DNA of 64,000 nt, taken from NCBI RefSeq assembly GCF_014268745.2, contig NZ_JABWRB020000001.1, positions 1-64,000 of the forward strand, in the 5' to 3' direction. The notes under the pieces are model-generated. The model worked only from the letters and a program-made list of their open reading frames with translations. It did no database searches and was not told the origin of the DNA. A program made the position numbers and the translations under genes. The stretch comes from Pseudomonas zanjanensis (GTDB taxonomy: Bacteria; Pseudomonadota; Gammaproteobacteria; Pseudomonadales; Pseudomonadaceae). Positions 20,776-31,920 of this stretch are shown here, piece by piece (the stretch's first letter is position 1; each line of letters begins with the position of its first letter).

Positions 20776-20870
20776 CTTCGCGAGCAAGCCCGCTCCCACA
20801 GTGGAACTGCGGCGGACGCAGACTCTGTGCCTGGCAGAAACCTCCTGTGGGAGCGGGCTTGCTCGCGAAG
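20776..20870. repeat. REP doublet
   Basis: CTTCGCGAGCAAGCCCGCTC at 20776-20795 and inverted GAGCGGGCTTGCTCGCGAAG at 20851-20870, between two converging genes. Confidence 0.88.
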
Positions 20871-20904
20871 GGGCCGGAACAGCCAACCCAACACCAAGCC
20901 AAAC

Positions 20905-20940
20905 AAAAAGGCCCCAGGGTTCACACCCCGGGGCCTTTTT
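20905..20940 (-). terminator. Bidirectional terminator between the FlxA-like gene and leuA
   Basis: AAAAAGGCCCC..GGGGCCTTTTT, a perfect GC stem with A-run and T-run, so it works on both strands. It lies 17 bases beyond the leuA stop. Confidence 0.85.
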
Positions 20941-20956
20941 GATTTTCAGCGACCGA

Positions 20957-22636
20957 TCAAGCCGCCTTGGCCTCTGGCTGGCTCAGCGAACGGTTCAGCG
21001 CACTGAACAGCGCCTTGAAGCTCGCGGTGGTGATGTTCTCATCGATACCCACACCATGCACCGCGCGCTCGCCGTTGACTCGCAGTTCGATGTACGCCGC
21101 GGCCTTGGCGTTGGTGCCGGCGCCGATGGCGTGTTCGTTGTAGTCCATGATCTCCACCGGAATTGGCAGGCCAGCCACCAGTGCTTCCAGGGCGCCGTTG
21201 CCTCGGCCGCGCCAGTGCAGGTTGGTCTCGCCCTGGCCCTTGCTCGCCACTTCCACTTCCACGGCGCTGTTGCCGTTTTCTTCCTGCAGGCGATGGCTGA
21301 CCAGCGCGTACGGGGTGTTGGCTTGCAGGTATTCACGCTGCAGCAGGGCGTGGATCTGCTGGGCGGTCATTTCCAGGCCCAGGCGATCGGTTTCGCGCTG
21401 CACCACCTGGCTGAACTCGATCTGCATGCGACGGGGCAGGCTGATGCCGTATTCCTGCTCCAGCAGGTAGGCGATGCCGCCCTTGCCCGACTGGCTGTTC
21501 ACACGAATCACTGCCTCGTAGCTGCGACCGATGTCGGCCGGGTCGATTGGCAGGTACGGCACTTCCCACAGGGTGTCCGATTTCTGCTGGGCAAAACCTT
21601 TGCGGATCGCATCCTGGTGCGAGCCCGAGAACGCGGTGTGAACCAGGTCGCCGACGTACGGATGACGCGGGTGCACCGGGATCTGGTTGCATTCCTCGAC
21701 CACTTTGCGCACGCCGTCGATGTCGGAGAAGTCCAGCTCAGGGTTGATGCCCTGGGTGTAGAGGTTCAGCGCCACGGTTACCAGGTCGACGTTGCCGGTG
21801 CGTTCGCCGTTGCCGAACAGGCAGCCTTCGACACGGTCGGCGCCGGCCATCAGGCCCAGCTCGGTAGCGGCCACGCCGGTGCCACGGTCGTTGTGGGTGT
21901 GCAGGCTGATGAGCACGCTGTCACGACGGGTGATGTTGCGGTGGAACCACTCGATCTGGTCGGCGTAGATGTTCGGGGTGGCGACTTCCACGGTGGCCGG
22001 CAGGTTGAGGATCACCTTGCGCGCCGGGGTCGGGTTCCACACTTCGATCACGGCGTCGCAGACTTCCTTGGCGAATTCCAGCTCGGTGGCGCTGAAGGTC
22101 TCTGGCGAATACTCGAACTGCCACTGGGTTTCCGGCTGCTGGGCGGCGTATTTGACGAACAGCTTGGCCGCGTTCACCGCGATTTCCTTCACGCCTTCCT
22201 TGTCCTGGTTGAACACGATACGGCGGAACGACGGGCAGGTGGCGTTGTACAGGTGGACGATGGCTTTTTTCGCGCCACGCAGGGATTCGAACGTGCGGGC
22301 GATCAGGTCTTCACGGGCCTGGGTCAGCACCTGGATGGTGGTGTCGTCCGGGATGTGGCCTTCCTCGATGAGGGTGCGCACGAAATCGAAGTCGGTCTGC
22401 GAGGCGGCCGGGAACGACGCTTCGATTTCCTTCACGCCCACCGCGACCAGGGTTTTCCAGAAGCGCAGCTTCTTGACTGCGTCCATCGGCTCGATCAGCG
22501 ACTGGTTGCCATCACGCAGGTCGGAGCTGCACCAGATCGGCGCGGCGGTGATGGTCTTCGACGGCCAGGTGCGATCCGGCAGGTTGATGGTCGGGAAGGC
22601 GCGGTATTTCGAAGACGGGTCTTTGAGCATGCTCAT
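20957..22636 (-). CDS. leuA: 2-isopropylmalate synthase LeuA
   Basis: Condenses acetyl-CoA with 2-oxoisovalerate, the first leucine-specific step. 559 residues: the longer LeuA class (type 2). Catalytic barrel motifs: [56 protein letters not shown]. The C-terminal regulatory domain (about 430-550) includes [22 protein letters not shown] small ORF rich in leucine lies upstream in the leader, suggesting translation-dependent control. Confidence 0.96.
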   Translation of the reverse strand: MSMLKDPSSKYRAFPTINLPDRTWPSKTITAAPIWCSSDLRDGNQSLIEPMDAVKKLRFWKTLVAVGVKEIEASFPAASQTDFDFVRTLIEEGHIPDDTTIQVLTQAREDLIARTFESLRGAKKAIVHLYNATCPSFRRIVFNQDKEGVKEIAVNAAKLFVKYAAQQPETQWQFEYSPETFSATELEFAKEVCDAVIEVWNPTPARKVILNLPATVEVATPNIYADQIEWFHRNITRRDSVLISLHTHNDRGTGVAATELGLMAGADRVEGCLFGNGERTGNVDLVTVALNLYTQGINPELDFSDIDGVRKVVEECNQIPVHPRHPYVGDLVHTAFSGSHQDAIRKGFAQQKSDTLWEVPYLPIDPADIGRSYEAVIRVNSQSGKGGIAYLLEQEYGISLPRRMQIEFSQVVQRETDRLGLEMTAQQIHALLQREYLQANTPYALVSHRLQEENGNSAVEVEVASKGQGETNLHWRGRGNGALEALVAGLPIPVEIMDYNEHAIGAGTNAKAAAYIELRVNGERAVHGVGIDENITTASFKALFSALNRSLSQPEAKAA

Positions 22637-22727
22637 GGGCGGAATCCTTATTGTCGTGGCCGGAAAAAGGCGGCCTGCCGGTGGTTCGAATGGGGGTGGC
22701 TCTACAGCCGGGACGAGGTGCCGCGAT

Positions 22728-22805
22728 TCAGCCCGGCAGTCGTGCGCTGACGAGGCACAGGCTGCGGTGCTGGCGAAGCTGGATGAGGGTGTGAGAGGTT
22801 TTCAT
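22728..22805 (-). CDS. Putative leader peptide upstream of leuA
   Basis: A 25-codon ORF ([17 protein letters not shown]... ending ARLPG then TGA), 91 bases before the leuA start on the same strand. It has five leucine codons (CTC, CTT, CTG, CTC, CTG), and the sequence looks like a protein leader rather than noise. Small ORFs of this kind precede leuA in pseudomonads as I recall, but I cannot check this here. Between it and leuA is GGCCG..CGGCC, a short hairpin with an internal T-run near 22655-22675. Role in attenuation is inference. Confidence 0.6.
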   Translation of the reverse strand: MKTSHTLIQLRQHRSLCLVSARLPG

Positions 22806-22984
22806 GCCTTCAACCCTAACCGCGTGGACGGGGGGTTGCAAGCAGTCGGGGAAAATTGGGAGAAGTTCTGTTTTTAGGTGGGTTTGCGAGATTTAATCGC
22901 GTGACGCTGAGGTAATTGTAATTTTATTGCGTCGATGTTTCTCGCTTGGCAATCCATGATGATGGACTGCGATGCGGCTGACGC

Positions 22985-23070
22985 TTTCGCGAGCAAGCCC
23001 GCTCCCACAGGGGAATGTGGATGATTTCAGAATCAACGCTGTACCTGTGGGAGCGGGCTTGCTCGCGAAG
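22985..23070. repeat. REP doublet between leuA leader and M23 peptidase gene
   Basis: TTCGCGAGCAAGCCCGCTCC at 22985-23004 and inverted GAGCGGGCTTGCTCGCGAAG at 23051-23070. The rest of 22806-23095 shows no gene; part of it (22860-22950) is AT-rich and probably holds the leuA promoter. Confidence 0.88.
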
Positions 23071-23095
23071 AGGCCAGTAGCCTCACCGCAAACAC

Positions 23096-23917
23096 TCAGG
23101 GCTGGAACGCCCCGATAAAAATCGCCGGATCCACCCGCGCATCATTCAAGCTGATGTTCCAGTGCATATGCGGCCCCGTCGCCCGGCCGGTGGCGCCGAC
23201 CTTGCCCACCACGGTGCCCCGGGCCAGTTGCTGGCCGACCTTCACGTCAATCTTCGACATGTGGCAGAACATGCTGATGAAGCCTTGGCCATGGTCGACG
23301 AATACGGTGTTGCCATTGAAGAAGTAATTGCCGGTGAGGATCACCTTGCCGGCGGCCGGGGTCTTGATCGGCGTGCCGGCGGGCACGGCGAAGTCCAGGC
23401 CGGCGTGGGGGTTGCGCTCTTCGCCGTTGAAGAAACGGCGCACGCCGAACTTGCTCGACAGCGGGCCGTTGACCGGTTTGTCCAGCAACAGGTTGCTGGG
23501 GATGTTCGGGCTGAAGCTGCGATAGGCCTTCAGTTGCACCGCCAGCTCGGCGTCGATGCGCTTGAGATCCGCCGGGTTCGGATTGACCTGGCGCTTGTTC
23601 TTCAGGGTGATGTGCTGCTCGGGGTACTTCTTGTAGCCGACCACGAACGGTTGGGTAGTGCCGGCGCTGCTGATCTGCTGGGTGCCGGGCTGGACCGTCA
23701 GCGGAATGCCGACAATCGCCAGCCAGTTCTGTTGTTCCTTGACCACCAGCACCGGTTTGCCCTGATAAGTGGCTTTGGGTGCCTGGGCCGCGCTGCCCAG
23801 GTCCACCACGGCCACACCGCCGGGCACCGGCTTGTTCAGCAAGCGGGTGATGTAACTGTCGGCGTGGGCGTTGACGGTCAGGCATAGCAAGAACAAGGGG
23901 GCGAGATATCGCGGCAT
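23096..23917 (-). CDS. Secreted M23 (LytM) metallopeptidase
   Basis: 273 residues. Signal peptide MPRYLAPLFLLCLTVNAHA. Residues 25-130 are an all-beta N-terminal domain, and the LytM domain follows from about 155 (SKFGVRRFFNGEERNPHAGLDFAVPAGTPIKTPAAGKV). Zinc ligands are visible as H-x3-D (HAGLD) and HMHW. It should cut peptide cross-bridges in peptidoglycan or act as a regulator of amidases; the metal ligands are intact, so an active enzyme is likely. Starts 4 bases after xseA. Confidence 0.88.
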   Translation of the reverse strand: MPRYLAPLFLLCLTVNAHADSYITRLLNKPVPGGVAVVDLGSAAQAPKATYQGKPVLVVKEQQNWLAIVGIPLTVQPGTQQISSAGTTQPFVVGYKKYPEQHITLKNKRQVNPNPADLKRIDAELAVQLKAYRSFSPNIPSNLLLDKPVNGPLSSKFGVRRFFNGEERNPHAGLDFAVPAGTPIKTPAAGKVILTGNYFFNGNTVFVDHGQGFISMFCHMSKIDVKVGQQLARGTVVGKVGATGRATGPHMHWNISLNDARVDPAIFIGAFQP

Positions 23918-23920
23918 GAA

Positions 23921-25300
23921 TCAATCCAGTAAAGAAAGGGTGACCGGCGTCAGGTGATTGTCTTCGACCCGCACCAGCAGTTCGCCTTCGCCGAGCTTGG
24001 CGGTCAGGCGCTGGCCAGTCTGGGTTTGCCCGGCGCTGCGGATCGCATGGCCGCGCTCGTCGAGCAAAATGCTGTAGCCGCGACCGAGGGTCGCCAGGGG
24101 GCTGACGATGTGCAGCGTCTGCATCTGGTTGTGCAATTGCACGCGTCGCGTCTTGAGCCCTTCGCGCATGGCCCGGGGCAGGCGTTCGGCGAGGCTGTCC
24201 AGGCGCTGGCGCAACATTGCCAGTTGGCGGCCCGGATGCTGCCCGGCCAGGCGGGTTTCCAGGCGGATCAGTCGTTCGCGGCGAGTATTGAGGCTGCGTT
24301 CGAGGGCCCGGCGCATGCGCATGTCCAGGTCGTCGAGGCGTTGGGCCTGCTGGCGCAGGCGTTCACCGGGATGGCGCAGGCGTCGGGTAAGGCCTTCGAG
24401 GCGCAGTTGATCGCGCATCAGCCGGTCGCGCATGCGCATCACCAGCCGGCGATGCAGGCTTTCGACCCGGCGTACCAGGTCGCCGGCATCCGGCGCCAGC
24501 AGTTCGGCGGCGGCAGAAGGGGTCGGGGCGCGGACGTCGGCGACGAAGTCACTGATGGACACATCGGTTTCATGGCCGACAGCGCTGACGATCGGTGTGA
24601 CGCAGGCGTCCACCGCCCGGGCCACGGCTTCTTCGTTGAAGCACCACAAGTCTTCCAGCGAACCGCCGCCCCGGGCCAGGATCAGCGCATCGAAACCGCG
24701 GGCATCGGCCAGTTTCAGGGCGCGGACGATTTGCGCGGTGGCTTCGCGGCCTTGCACGGCGGTAGGAATCAAGGTCAGGGATATCTGCGGCGCGCGGCGG
24801 CGGAACACGCTGATGATGTCGCGGATCACCGCGCCGGTGGGCGAGCTGATGATGCCGATGCGTTGCGGATGGGCTGGCAGCGGCACCTTGCGCTCGGCGC
24901 TGAACAGGCCTTCGGCGCTGAGCTTTTCCTTCAGTGCATCGAAAGCCAGGCGCAGGGCGCCATCGCCGGCCGGCTCCACGGTGTCGAGGATCAGTTGATA
25001 GTCGCCACGGCCCTCGAACAGCGAAACCTTGCCGCGCACCTTCACCGCCAAGCCGTCTTTCAGAGCCTGGCGCACCCGTGCGGCGTTCTGTCGGAACAGC
25101 GCGCAACGCACTTGGGCGCCGCTGTCCTTGAGAGTGAAATACACGTGGCCTGAGGCGGGGCGGGCGAGGTTGGAGATCTCGCCCTCGACCCAGATGTTGC
25201 TGAACACGTCTTCGAGCAACACCCGCGCGCGGCCGTTGAGCTGGCTGACAGTCAGGACTTCGCGGTCCAGGCCCAGTCGGGCAAAGGGATCTTTAATCAT
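23921..25300 (-). CDS. xseA: Exodeoxyribonuclease VII large subunit
   Basis: 459 residues from the ATG at 25300 (MIKDPFARLGLDREVLTVSQLN); a frame extension of 17 codons upstream is not conserved. N-terminal OB fold (WVEGEISNLARPASGHVYFTLKDSGAQVRCALFR), nuclease core (GVIRDIISVFRRR region, ILARGGGSLEDLWCFNEE, VSAVGHETDVSISDFVADVRAPTPSAAAE), and a long coiled coil at 290-400. Single-strand exonuclease in repair. It shares its strand with the M23 gene. Confidence 0.96.
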   Translation of the reverse strand: MIKDPFARLGLDREVLTVSQLNGRARVLLEDVFSNIWVEGEISNLARPASGHVYFTLKDSGAQVRCALFRQNAARVRQALKDGLAVKVRGKVSLFEGRGDYQLILDTVEPAGDGALRLAFDALKEKLSAEGLFSAERKVPLPAHPQRIGIISSPTGAVIRDIISVFRRRAPQISLTLIPTAVQGREATAQIVRALKLADARGFDALILARGGGSLEDLWCFNEEAVARAVDACVTPIVSAVGHETDVSISDFVADVRAPTPSAAAELLAPDAGDLVRRVESLHRRLVMRMRDRLMRDQLRLEGLTRRLRHPGERLRQQAQRLDDLDMRMRRALERSLNTRRERLIRLETRLAGQHPGRQLAMLRQRLDSLAERLPRAMREGLKTRRVQLHNQMQTLHIVSPLATLGRGYSILLDERGHAIRSAGQTQTGQRLTAKLGEGELLVRVEDNHLTPVTLSLLD

Positions 25301-25369
25301 GGGCGGCATGATAAGGGCATTCGCAGGGGAATCTCCATGTGTGCAAGGCAATTAGACTGAGTCGCCCCC

Positions 25370-25453
25370 TTCGCGAGCAAGCCCGCTCCCACAGGTACAA
25401 CATCAATCTTCAGATCACTGGTATCCCCTGTGGGAGCGGGCTTGCTCGCGAAG
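25370..25453. repeat. REP doublet upstream of xseA
   Basis: Inverted pair TTCGCGAGCAAGCCCGCTCC (25370-25389) and GTGGGAGCGGGCTTGCTCGC (about 25431-25450), between divergent xseA and the TSUP gene. Confidence 0.88.
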
Positions 25454-25537
25454 GCGATAGGTCTGTCGCCATAAGTGCTGGATGTAACCCCCAGCATCTG
25501 GCTAAAGTCCCCGCTCTCCTCATCAAGGAAGTGCCGG

Positions 25538-26305
25538 ATGAATCTTCTCCCATGGTTGGGCCAGTGGGCATTTGCCCCGATGGAATGGCTGGTGATCGCC
25601 TCGGCCATTGTCCTGGCCTACATCGTGTTCGGCATCGCCGGGTTTGGCACGGCGCTGGTGGCGGCGCCGATCCTGCTGTTGTTCATGCCCCTGTCGAAAA
25701 TCGTCCCGCTGCTGGTCTTGCTCGATTTTGTCGCGGCCTTCGGCAACCTGTTGCCCTCGCGCCGTGACGTCTCCCGGCCGGAACTGCTGCGCTTGCTGCC
25801 GTGCATGGCGCTGGGCTGCACCCTGGGGGTAATTTTCCTGCTCAACCTCAAGTCCGACGTGTTGCTGTTGTTGATGGGGTTGTTCATCTGCGCTTATGCC
25901 ATCTACAGCCTGTTGATAAAGACCCGGCCGACGCAGCTGTCTTCGCTGTGGGCGTTTCCGATGGGCACGGTGGGCGGGATGTTCGGGGCGTTGTTTGGCA
26001 GTGGCGGCTTTTTGTATGCCATCTACCTGAACAGTCGCCTGCCCAAGGACCCGGCCCGTGCCACGCAAAGTGCCTTGATCAGTTGCAGCACCGTGGTGCG
26101 CTTGAGCCTGTTTATCATCGCCGGGGTGTATGCCGAGCTACCCTTGTTGGTACTGGCGCTGTGTTTGTTGCCGGCCATGGCGCTGGGGTTGTGGGTGGGG
26201 CGTCGTCTGACCATGAAAATGTCCCGAGAGGCCTTCGTGCGCCTGGTCACTTGGTTGGTGCTCGCCAGTGGCCTCGCGTTGATCGGGCGTTACCTGAGTG
26301 CTTGA
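25538..26305 (+). CDS. TSUP family (TauE/SafE) membrane permease
   Basis: 255 residues, about eight transmembrane helices. ATG at 25538 (MNLLPWLGQWAFAPMEW) chosen over an upstream ATG at 25475. The family pattern shows as GIAGFGTALVAAPILLLFMP in the first half and FPMGTVGGMFGALFGSGGFLYAIYL in the second, the two repeats of the fold. Family members export or import sulfite, sulfoacetate and other organosulfur anions. The substrate is not predictable here. Confidence 0.85.
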   Translation: MNLLPWLGQWAFAPMEWLVIASAIVLAYIVFGIAGFGTALVAAPILLLFMPLSKIVPLLVLLDFVAAFGNLLPSRRDVSRPELLRLLPCMALGCTLGVIFLLNLKSDVLLLLMGLFICAYAIYSLLIKTRPTQLSSLWAFPMGTVGGMFGALFGSGGFLYAIYLNSRLPKDPARATQSALISCSTVVRLSLFIIAGVYAELPLLVLALCLLPAMALGLWVGRRLTMKMSREAFVRLVTWLVLASGLALIGRYLSA

Positions 26306-26374
26306 CCTGGCCCAGCCAGGGATTAAGCTGCCGGCCCTTTATAAGAACCGCCAGGGAAACCTCCAGGCCTCGCC

Positions 26375-26923
26375 ATGAATTCGCAAAGCATCATCGTCCC
26401 GAAAATTTCCACCCTGCCGGTCCACGAGCCTCGGGCCCGGGCAATCGTGCGCTGGCTGGTGCGCAAGAACATCGTCGAAGAACAACTGACCACCTGCGGC
26501 CGCACCGGTAATCGCATGGCCCACGCCATCGCCCCCGGTGCCCGCGACGTGGTGCTGCATCCCGACGCACTGCCGTTCGGCGAGCCGGTCAATGGCCTGG
26601 AGATCATCACCAAGCGCTGCATCTATACGCCGGCCAAGGGCTTTCTTGAAGAAGCCGGTTGCGCCGAGTGTCGCCGGGAGATTGGCGAAGCGCTGTTCGA
26701 AAGCCTGGAAGATTGGATGCCAGGGCGCACCGACAACTTCACCTGTCCCGAGTGCGGTCATGAAGATGACATCAATGGCTTCCTGTTCCTGCAGCCGTGC
26801 GGCTTTTCCAACCTGGGGTTCATCTTCAATAACTGGCTGGAGGCGGGATTCAAGCAGGAGTTCATCGATGAATTCGCCGATTGGCTCGATCAGCCGGTGA
26901 GTTGGGTGAAGGTGGAGTTGTAG
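26375..26923 (+). CDS. Conserved protein with Cys pairs, unknown function
   Basis: 182 residues, no signal or membrane segment. Two CxxC pairs (CAECRREIG and FTCPECGHED) plus single cysteines in TKRCIY and LQPCGF suggest a zinc-ribbon-like site. I do not recognise a characterised family; similar pseudomonad proteins have carried misleading names such as sugar ABC transporter ATPase, but there is no Walker motif. It lies alone between a permease gene and guaB. Confidence 0.7.
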   Translation: MNSQSIIVPKISTLPVHEPRARAIVRWLVRKNIVEEQLTTCGRTGNRMAHAIAPGARDVVLHPDALPFGEPVNGLEIITKRCIYTPAKGFLEEAGCAECRREIGEALFESLEDWMPGRTDNFTCPECGHEDDINGFLFLQPCGFSNLGFIFNNWLEAGFKQEFIDEFADWLDQPVSWVKVEL

Positions 26924-26984
26924 CGAGGACACCCAAACGCTGTGGCCAGGAACACACAGCCCTTGTGGAATGGAATACAAACCC

Positions 26985-27078
26985 TGTGGCGAGGGAGCTT
27001 GCTCCCGCTGGGCTGCGAAGCGGCCCCGGCTTTTGGCGGTTGCTGCGCAACCGAGCGGGAGCAAGCTCCCTCGCCACA
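26985..27078. repeat. REP doublet upstream of guaB
   Basis: TGTGGCGAGGGAGCTTGCTC at 26985-27004 and inverted GGGAGCAAGCTCCCTCGCCA at 27057-27076. Confidence 0.88.
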
Positions 27079-27155
27079 GGGGCCACCATTTCCCCACTCT
27101 CTGTGTTTGGTTGAAGGCGGTGGTTTCAGCCCGTCAATCACCCCGCCAATAATAG

Positions 27156-28703
<1,548 letters not shown>

Positions 28704-28782
28704 GGCTTCCAGCAAAACGTTAATCACCGGGGCTGTTCATTCAGCCCCGAGTTGTTTCTGATTCACTACATGAGAATGAGTC

Positions 28783-30360
28783 ATGGCCCTCGACATTCAC
28801 GCTCACCGCATCCTGATCCTCGACTTCGGTTCCCAGTACACCCAACTGATCGCCCGCCGCGTGCGTGAGATCGGCGTGTACTGCGAACTGCATCCGTTCG
28901 ACATGGATGACGAAGCGATTCGCGAATTCGCTCCGAAAGGCGTCATCCTCGCCGGCGGCCCCGAGTCCGTGCACGAAGCCGACAGCCCGCGCTGCCCGCA
29001 AGCCGTGTTCGACCTGGGCGTGCCGGTCTTCGGTATCTGCTACGGCATGCAGACCATGGCTGAGCAGCTAGGCGGCAAGGTCGAAGGTTCGGACCTGCGT
29101 GAGTTCGGTTACGCCCGCGTCGACGTGGTCGGCAAGAGCCGCCTGTTGGACGGTATCGAGGACCACGTCGACGCCGATGGCCTGTTCGGCCTGGACGTGT
29201 GGATGAGCCACGGTGACAAGGTCACCAAGATGCCGGAAGACTTCCACATCCTGGCCAGCACCCCGAGCTGCCCGATTGCCGGCATGTTCAACGATGACCG
29301 CCGCTACTACGGCGTGCAGTTCCACCCTGAAGTGACCCACACCAAGCAGGGCGGCCGGATCCTGTCGCGCTTTATCCTCGACATCTGCGGGTGCGAAGCC
29401 CTGTGGACCCCGTCGAAGATCGCTGAAGACGCCATCGCCCAGGTCCGCGCCCAGGTCGGCACCGACAACGTGCTGCTGGGCCTGTCCGGCGGTGTGGACT
29501 CCTCGGTGGTTGCCGCGCTGCTGCACAAGGCCATCGGTGACCAGCTGACCTGCGTCTTCGTCGACAACGGCCTGCTGCGCCTGCACGAAGGCGAGCAAGT
29601 GATGGCCATGTTCGCCGAGAACATGGGCGTCAAGGTGATCCGCGCCAACGCCGAAGAGCAGTTTCTGAACAACCTGGCCGGCGAGTCCGACCCGGAGAAG
29701 AAACGCAAGATCATCGGCCGCACCTTCATCGACGTGTTCGATGCCGAATCCTGCAAGCTGGACAACATCAAGTACCTGGCCCAGGGCACCATCTACCCCG
29801 ACGTGATCGAGTCGGCCGGCGCCAAGAGCGGCAAGGCCCACGTGATCAAGTCCCACCACAACGTCGGTGGCCTGCCGGAAGAGATGAACCTCAAGCTGGT
29901 CGAGCCGCTGCGCGAACTGTTCAAGGACGAAGTGCGTCGCCTCGGCCTGGAACTGGGCCTACCGTACGACATGGTCTACCGCCACCCATTCCCGGGCCCG
30001 GGCCTGGGCGTGCGGATCCTCGGTGAAGTGAAGAAGGAATACGCCGACCTGCTGCGTCGCGCCGACCACATCTTCATCGAAGAACTGCGCAAGGCCGACT
30101 GGTACCACAAGGTCAGCCAGGCGTTCGTGGTGTTCCAGCCGGTGAAATCCGTGGGCGTGGTCGGCGATGGCCGTCGTTACGCCTGGGTCGTGGCCCTGCG
30201 CGCCGTGGAAACCATCGACTTCATGACCGCGCGCTGGGCTCACCTGCCGTACGAGCTGCTGGAGACTGTCTCCGGGCGGATCATCAATGAAATCGAAGGC
30301 ATTTCTCGCGTGACGTATGACGTGTCGAGCAAGCCGCCGGCGACGATTGAGTGGGAATGA
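28783..30360 (+). CDS. guaA: GMP synthase (glutamine-hydrolysing)
   Basis: 525 residues. Class I glutamine amidotransferase domain with the nucleophile in [16 protein letters not shown] and the triad His-Glu in [11 protein letters not shown]-pyrophosphatase P-loop [20 protein letters not shown]-terminal dimerisation domain ending [24 protein letters not shown]. Its 3' end is the integration site of the island that follows: the last codons (GAGTGGGAATGA) recur in altered form at 46131. The reading frame is intact. Confidence 0.97.
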   Translation: MALDIHAHRILILDFGSQYTQLIARRVREIGVYCELHPFDMDDEAIREFAPKGVILAGGPESVHEADSPRCPQAVFDLGVPVFGICYGMQTMAEQLGGKVEGSDLREFGYARVDVVGKSRLLDGIEDHVDADGLFGLDVWMSHGDKVTKMPEDFHILASTPSCPIAGMFNDDRRYYGVQFHPEVTHTKQGGRILSRFILDICGCEALWTPSKIAEDAIAQVRAQVGTDNVLLGLSGGVDSSVVAALLHKAIGDQLTCVFVDNGLLRLHEGEQVMAMFAENMGVKVIRANAEEQFLNNLAGESDPEKKRKIIGRTFIDVFDAESCKLDNIKYLAQGTIYPDVIESAGAKSGKAHVIKSHHNVGGLPEEMNLKLVEPLRELFKDEVRRLGLELGLPYDMVYRHPFPGPGLGVRILGEVKKEYADLLRRADHIFIEELRKADWYHKVSQAFVVFQPVKSVGVVGDGRRYAWVVALRAVETIDFMTARWAHLPYELLETVSGRIINEIEGISRVTYDVSSKPPATIEWE

Positions 30361-30438
30361 TCCCGCGTCCGGCACGACCCGGCACGGTCTAGCAAAAAAT
30401 GCCCTGGAGCCCGCGTAATTGCGGGCTTTTGGCTTTTG
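30349..30438 (+). mobile_element. attL: guaA 3' end and terminator, left island boundary
   Basis: GAGTGGGAATGA (guaA stop region) and the guaA terminator (GCCCGC..GCGGGC then TTTTGGCTTTT, 30409-30438) match in order a second copy at 46131-46230: GAGTGGGAGTGA, CGTCCGGC, CTAGCAA, CCCTG.AGCCCGC and TTGCGGGCTTTTGGC. The longest identical block is the 15-base TTGCGGGCTTTTGGC (30419-30433 and 46201-46215). A tyrosine integrase begins about 230 bases inside this end. Confidence 0.8.
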
Positions 30439-30490
30439 GGGTCTGGCAAGTTCGGGTAGCGTTCTGCATCGCCAAGCATGGTTTTTTTAT

Positions 30491-30652
30491 GGCATGGTAC
30501 GGGGTACCAACTGCGTTCAATGCCATGCATGACGCTTGATACCATGTCCATCGTTTCAGGATGGGCATGGTATCGAGATGGCTAAAAGGCCCGGTTTTGC
30601 TGGGGTTAAACCCATTTTTCCGCGCTTTTCAGTGCATGGTATTTTTTCATGG
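30491..30652. repeat. GCATGGTA repeats and dyad upstream of the integrase gene
   Basis: Within 160 bases are GGTACGGGGTACC (palindrome at 30496-30508), a 15-bp inverted repeat GATACCATGTCCATC / GATGGGCATGGTATC (30538-30552 and 30560-30574, one mismatch, 7-bp spacer), and CATGGTATTTTTTCATGG (30635-30652). GCATGGTA occurs at 30492, 30564 and 30634. A near-identical CATGGTATTTTTCATGG is at 46049-46065 near the other end. Likely integrase/excisionase arm sites or an operator. Confidence 0.55.
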
Positions 30653-30666
30653 AAAAAGTGGAAGCC

Positions 30667-31878
30667 ATGCTCACTGATACCAAGCTCCGAAATCTCAAGC
30701 CGCAAGACAAGCTCTACAAGGTGATTGACCGCGATGGCTTATACGTGGCGGTTACACCGGCCGGCTCAATCTCCTTTCGCTACAACTACTCCATCAATGG
30801 CCGGCAGGAGACCGTCACCTTCGGTCGTTATGGCTTGGGCGGGATCACCCTGGCAGAGGCACGTGAGCGGCTAGGGGAGGCGAAGAAGATGATCGCCGCA
30901 GGTAAGTCGCCAGCTAAGGAGAAGGCGCGTGCGAAGGCGCGCACGAAGGGTGCAGAGACCTTTGATGATTGGGCTGAAAAATGGCTGCGCGGCTATCAAA
31001 TGGCGGACTCGACACGAGATATGCGCCGGTCAGTCTATGAGCGCGAATTGAAGCCGAAGTTTGGCAATCAGAAGCTGGCTGAAATCACTCATGAGGACCT
31101 GCGAGCGCTGACTGACGCGATAGTGGAGCGGGGGGCGCCTGCAACCGCCGTCCATTCGCGTGAGGTCGTGCTACAGGTCTTTCGCTGGGCCATTGAGCGT
31201 GGTCAGAAGGTTGAAAACCCCGCGGATCTAGTAAGGTCTGCCAGCATTGCCAAATTCGAGCCTCGCGACCGGGCTTTGACGCCTGATGAAATTGCGCTGA
31301 TGTACCAGTACATGGATCGGATCGGAACGGCAACGTCGGTTCGTGCCGCAGCCAAACTCCTGCTGCTGACGATGGTGCGTAAGAGCGAGCTGACCAACGC
31401 GACGTGGAGTGAGATCAATTTCAGCGAGGCGCTATGGGCGATCCCCAAAGAGCGGATGAAGCGCCGAAACCCTCATTTGGTGTTTCTGTCCCGGCAGGCG
31501 CTGGATTTCTTTATCGCGTTGAAGACCTTGGCTGGAGGTTCTGAGTACGTTCTGCCGTCACGCTACGACTCTGATTTGCCAATGAGTGCGGCCACGATCA
31601 ATCAGGTACTGACGCTGACCTACCGTCTTGCTCAAAAGGAAGGGGTACCTCTAGGAAAGTTCGGCCCCCACGACCTACGCCGCACAGCTAGCACGCTGCT
31701 GCATGAGGCGGGTTACAACTCTGACTGGATCGAGAAGTGTTTGGCGCACGAACAGAAGGGTGTGCGAGCCGTTTACAACAAGGCTGAATATCGCGACCAG
31801 CGCCGTGCGATGTTGCAGGATTGGGCCGATATGGTTGATGAATGGACGCTTAAGAAACCTCGTCAAACAAATGAGTAG
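30667..31878 (+). CDS. Tyrosine recombinase integrase (P4 type)
   Basis: 403 residues from the ATG at 30667 (MLTDTKLRNLKPQDKLYKV), chosen because TGGAAG sits just upstream; an ATG six codons earlier lacks a ribosome site. DUF4102 arm-binding domain at 1-90, core-binding domain at 95-180, catalytic domain from 200: Arg in MVRKSELTNATW, His-x-x-Arg in GPHDLRRTASTLLHEAG, His in CLAHEQKG and Tyr in VRAVYNKAEY. Presumably it recombines at the guaA 3' end. Followed by a terminator. Confidence 0.93.
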   Translation: MLTDTKLRNLKPQDKLYKVIDRDGLYVAVTPAGSISFRYNYSINGRQETVTFGRYGLGGITLAEARERLGEAKKMIAAGKSPAKEKARAKARTKGAETFDDWAEKWLRGYQMADSTRDMRRSVYERELKPKFGNQKLAEITHEDLRALTDAIVERGAPATAVHSREVVLQVFRWAIERGQKVENPADLVRSASIAKFEPRDRALTPDEIALMYQYMDRIGTATSVRAAAKLLLLTMVRKSELTNATWSEINFSEALWAIPKERMKRRNPHLVFLSRQALDFFIALKTLAGGSEYVLPSRYDSDLPMSAATINQVLTLTYRLAQKEGVPLGKFGPHDLRRTASTLLHEAGYNSDWIEKCLAHEQKGVRAVYNKAEYRDQRRAMLQDWADMVDEWTLKKPRQTNE

Positions 31879-31884
31879 CAAAAG

Positions 31885-31909
31885 GAACCCGCCAGAGGCG
31901 GGTTCTTCT
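31885..31909 (+). terminator. Integrase gene terminator
   Basis: Perfect 9-bp stem GAACCCGCC..GGCGGGTTC with a 3-base loop, then TTCT; lies between converging genes and could serve both. Confidence 0.7.
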
Positions 31910-31920
31910 GTGTTCAGTCT

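Noticed and set aside
20776..20870. REP doublets as a CRISPR array
   Set aside because: Units are paired inverted repeats scattered between genes, not regular direct repeats with spacers.
30649..30666. Integrase start six codons earlier
   Set aside because: No ribosome site before it and it lies in the repeated CATGG element; the ATG at 30667 has TGGAAG upstream.
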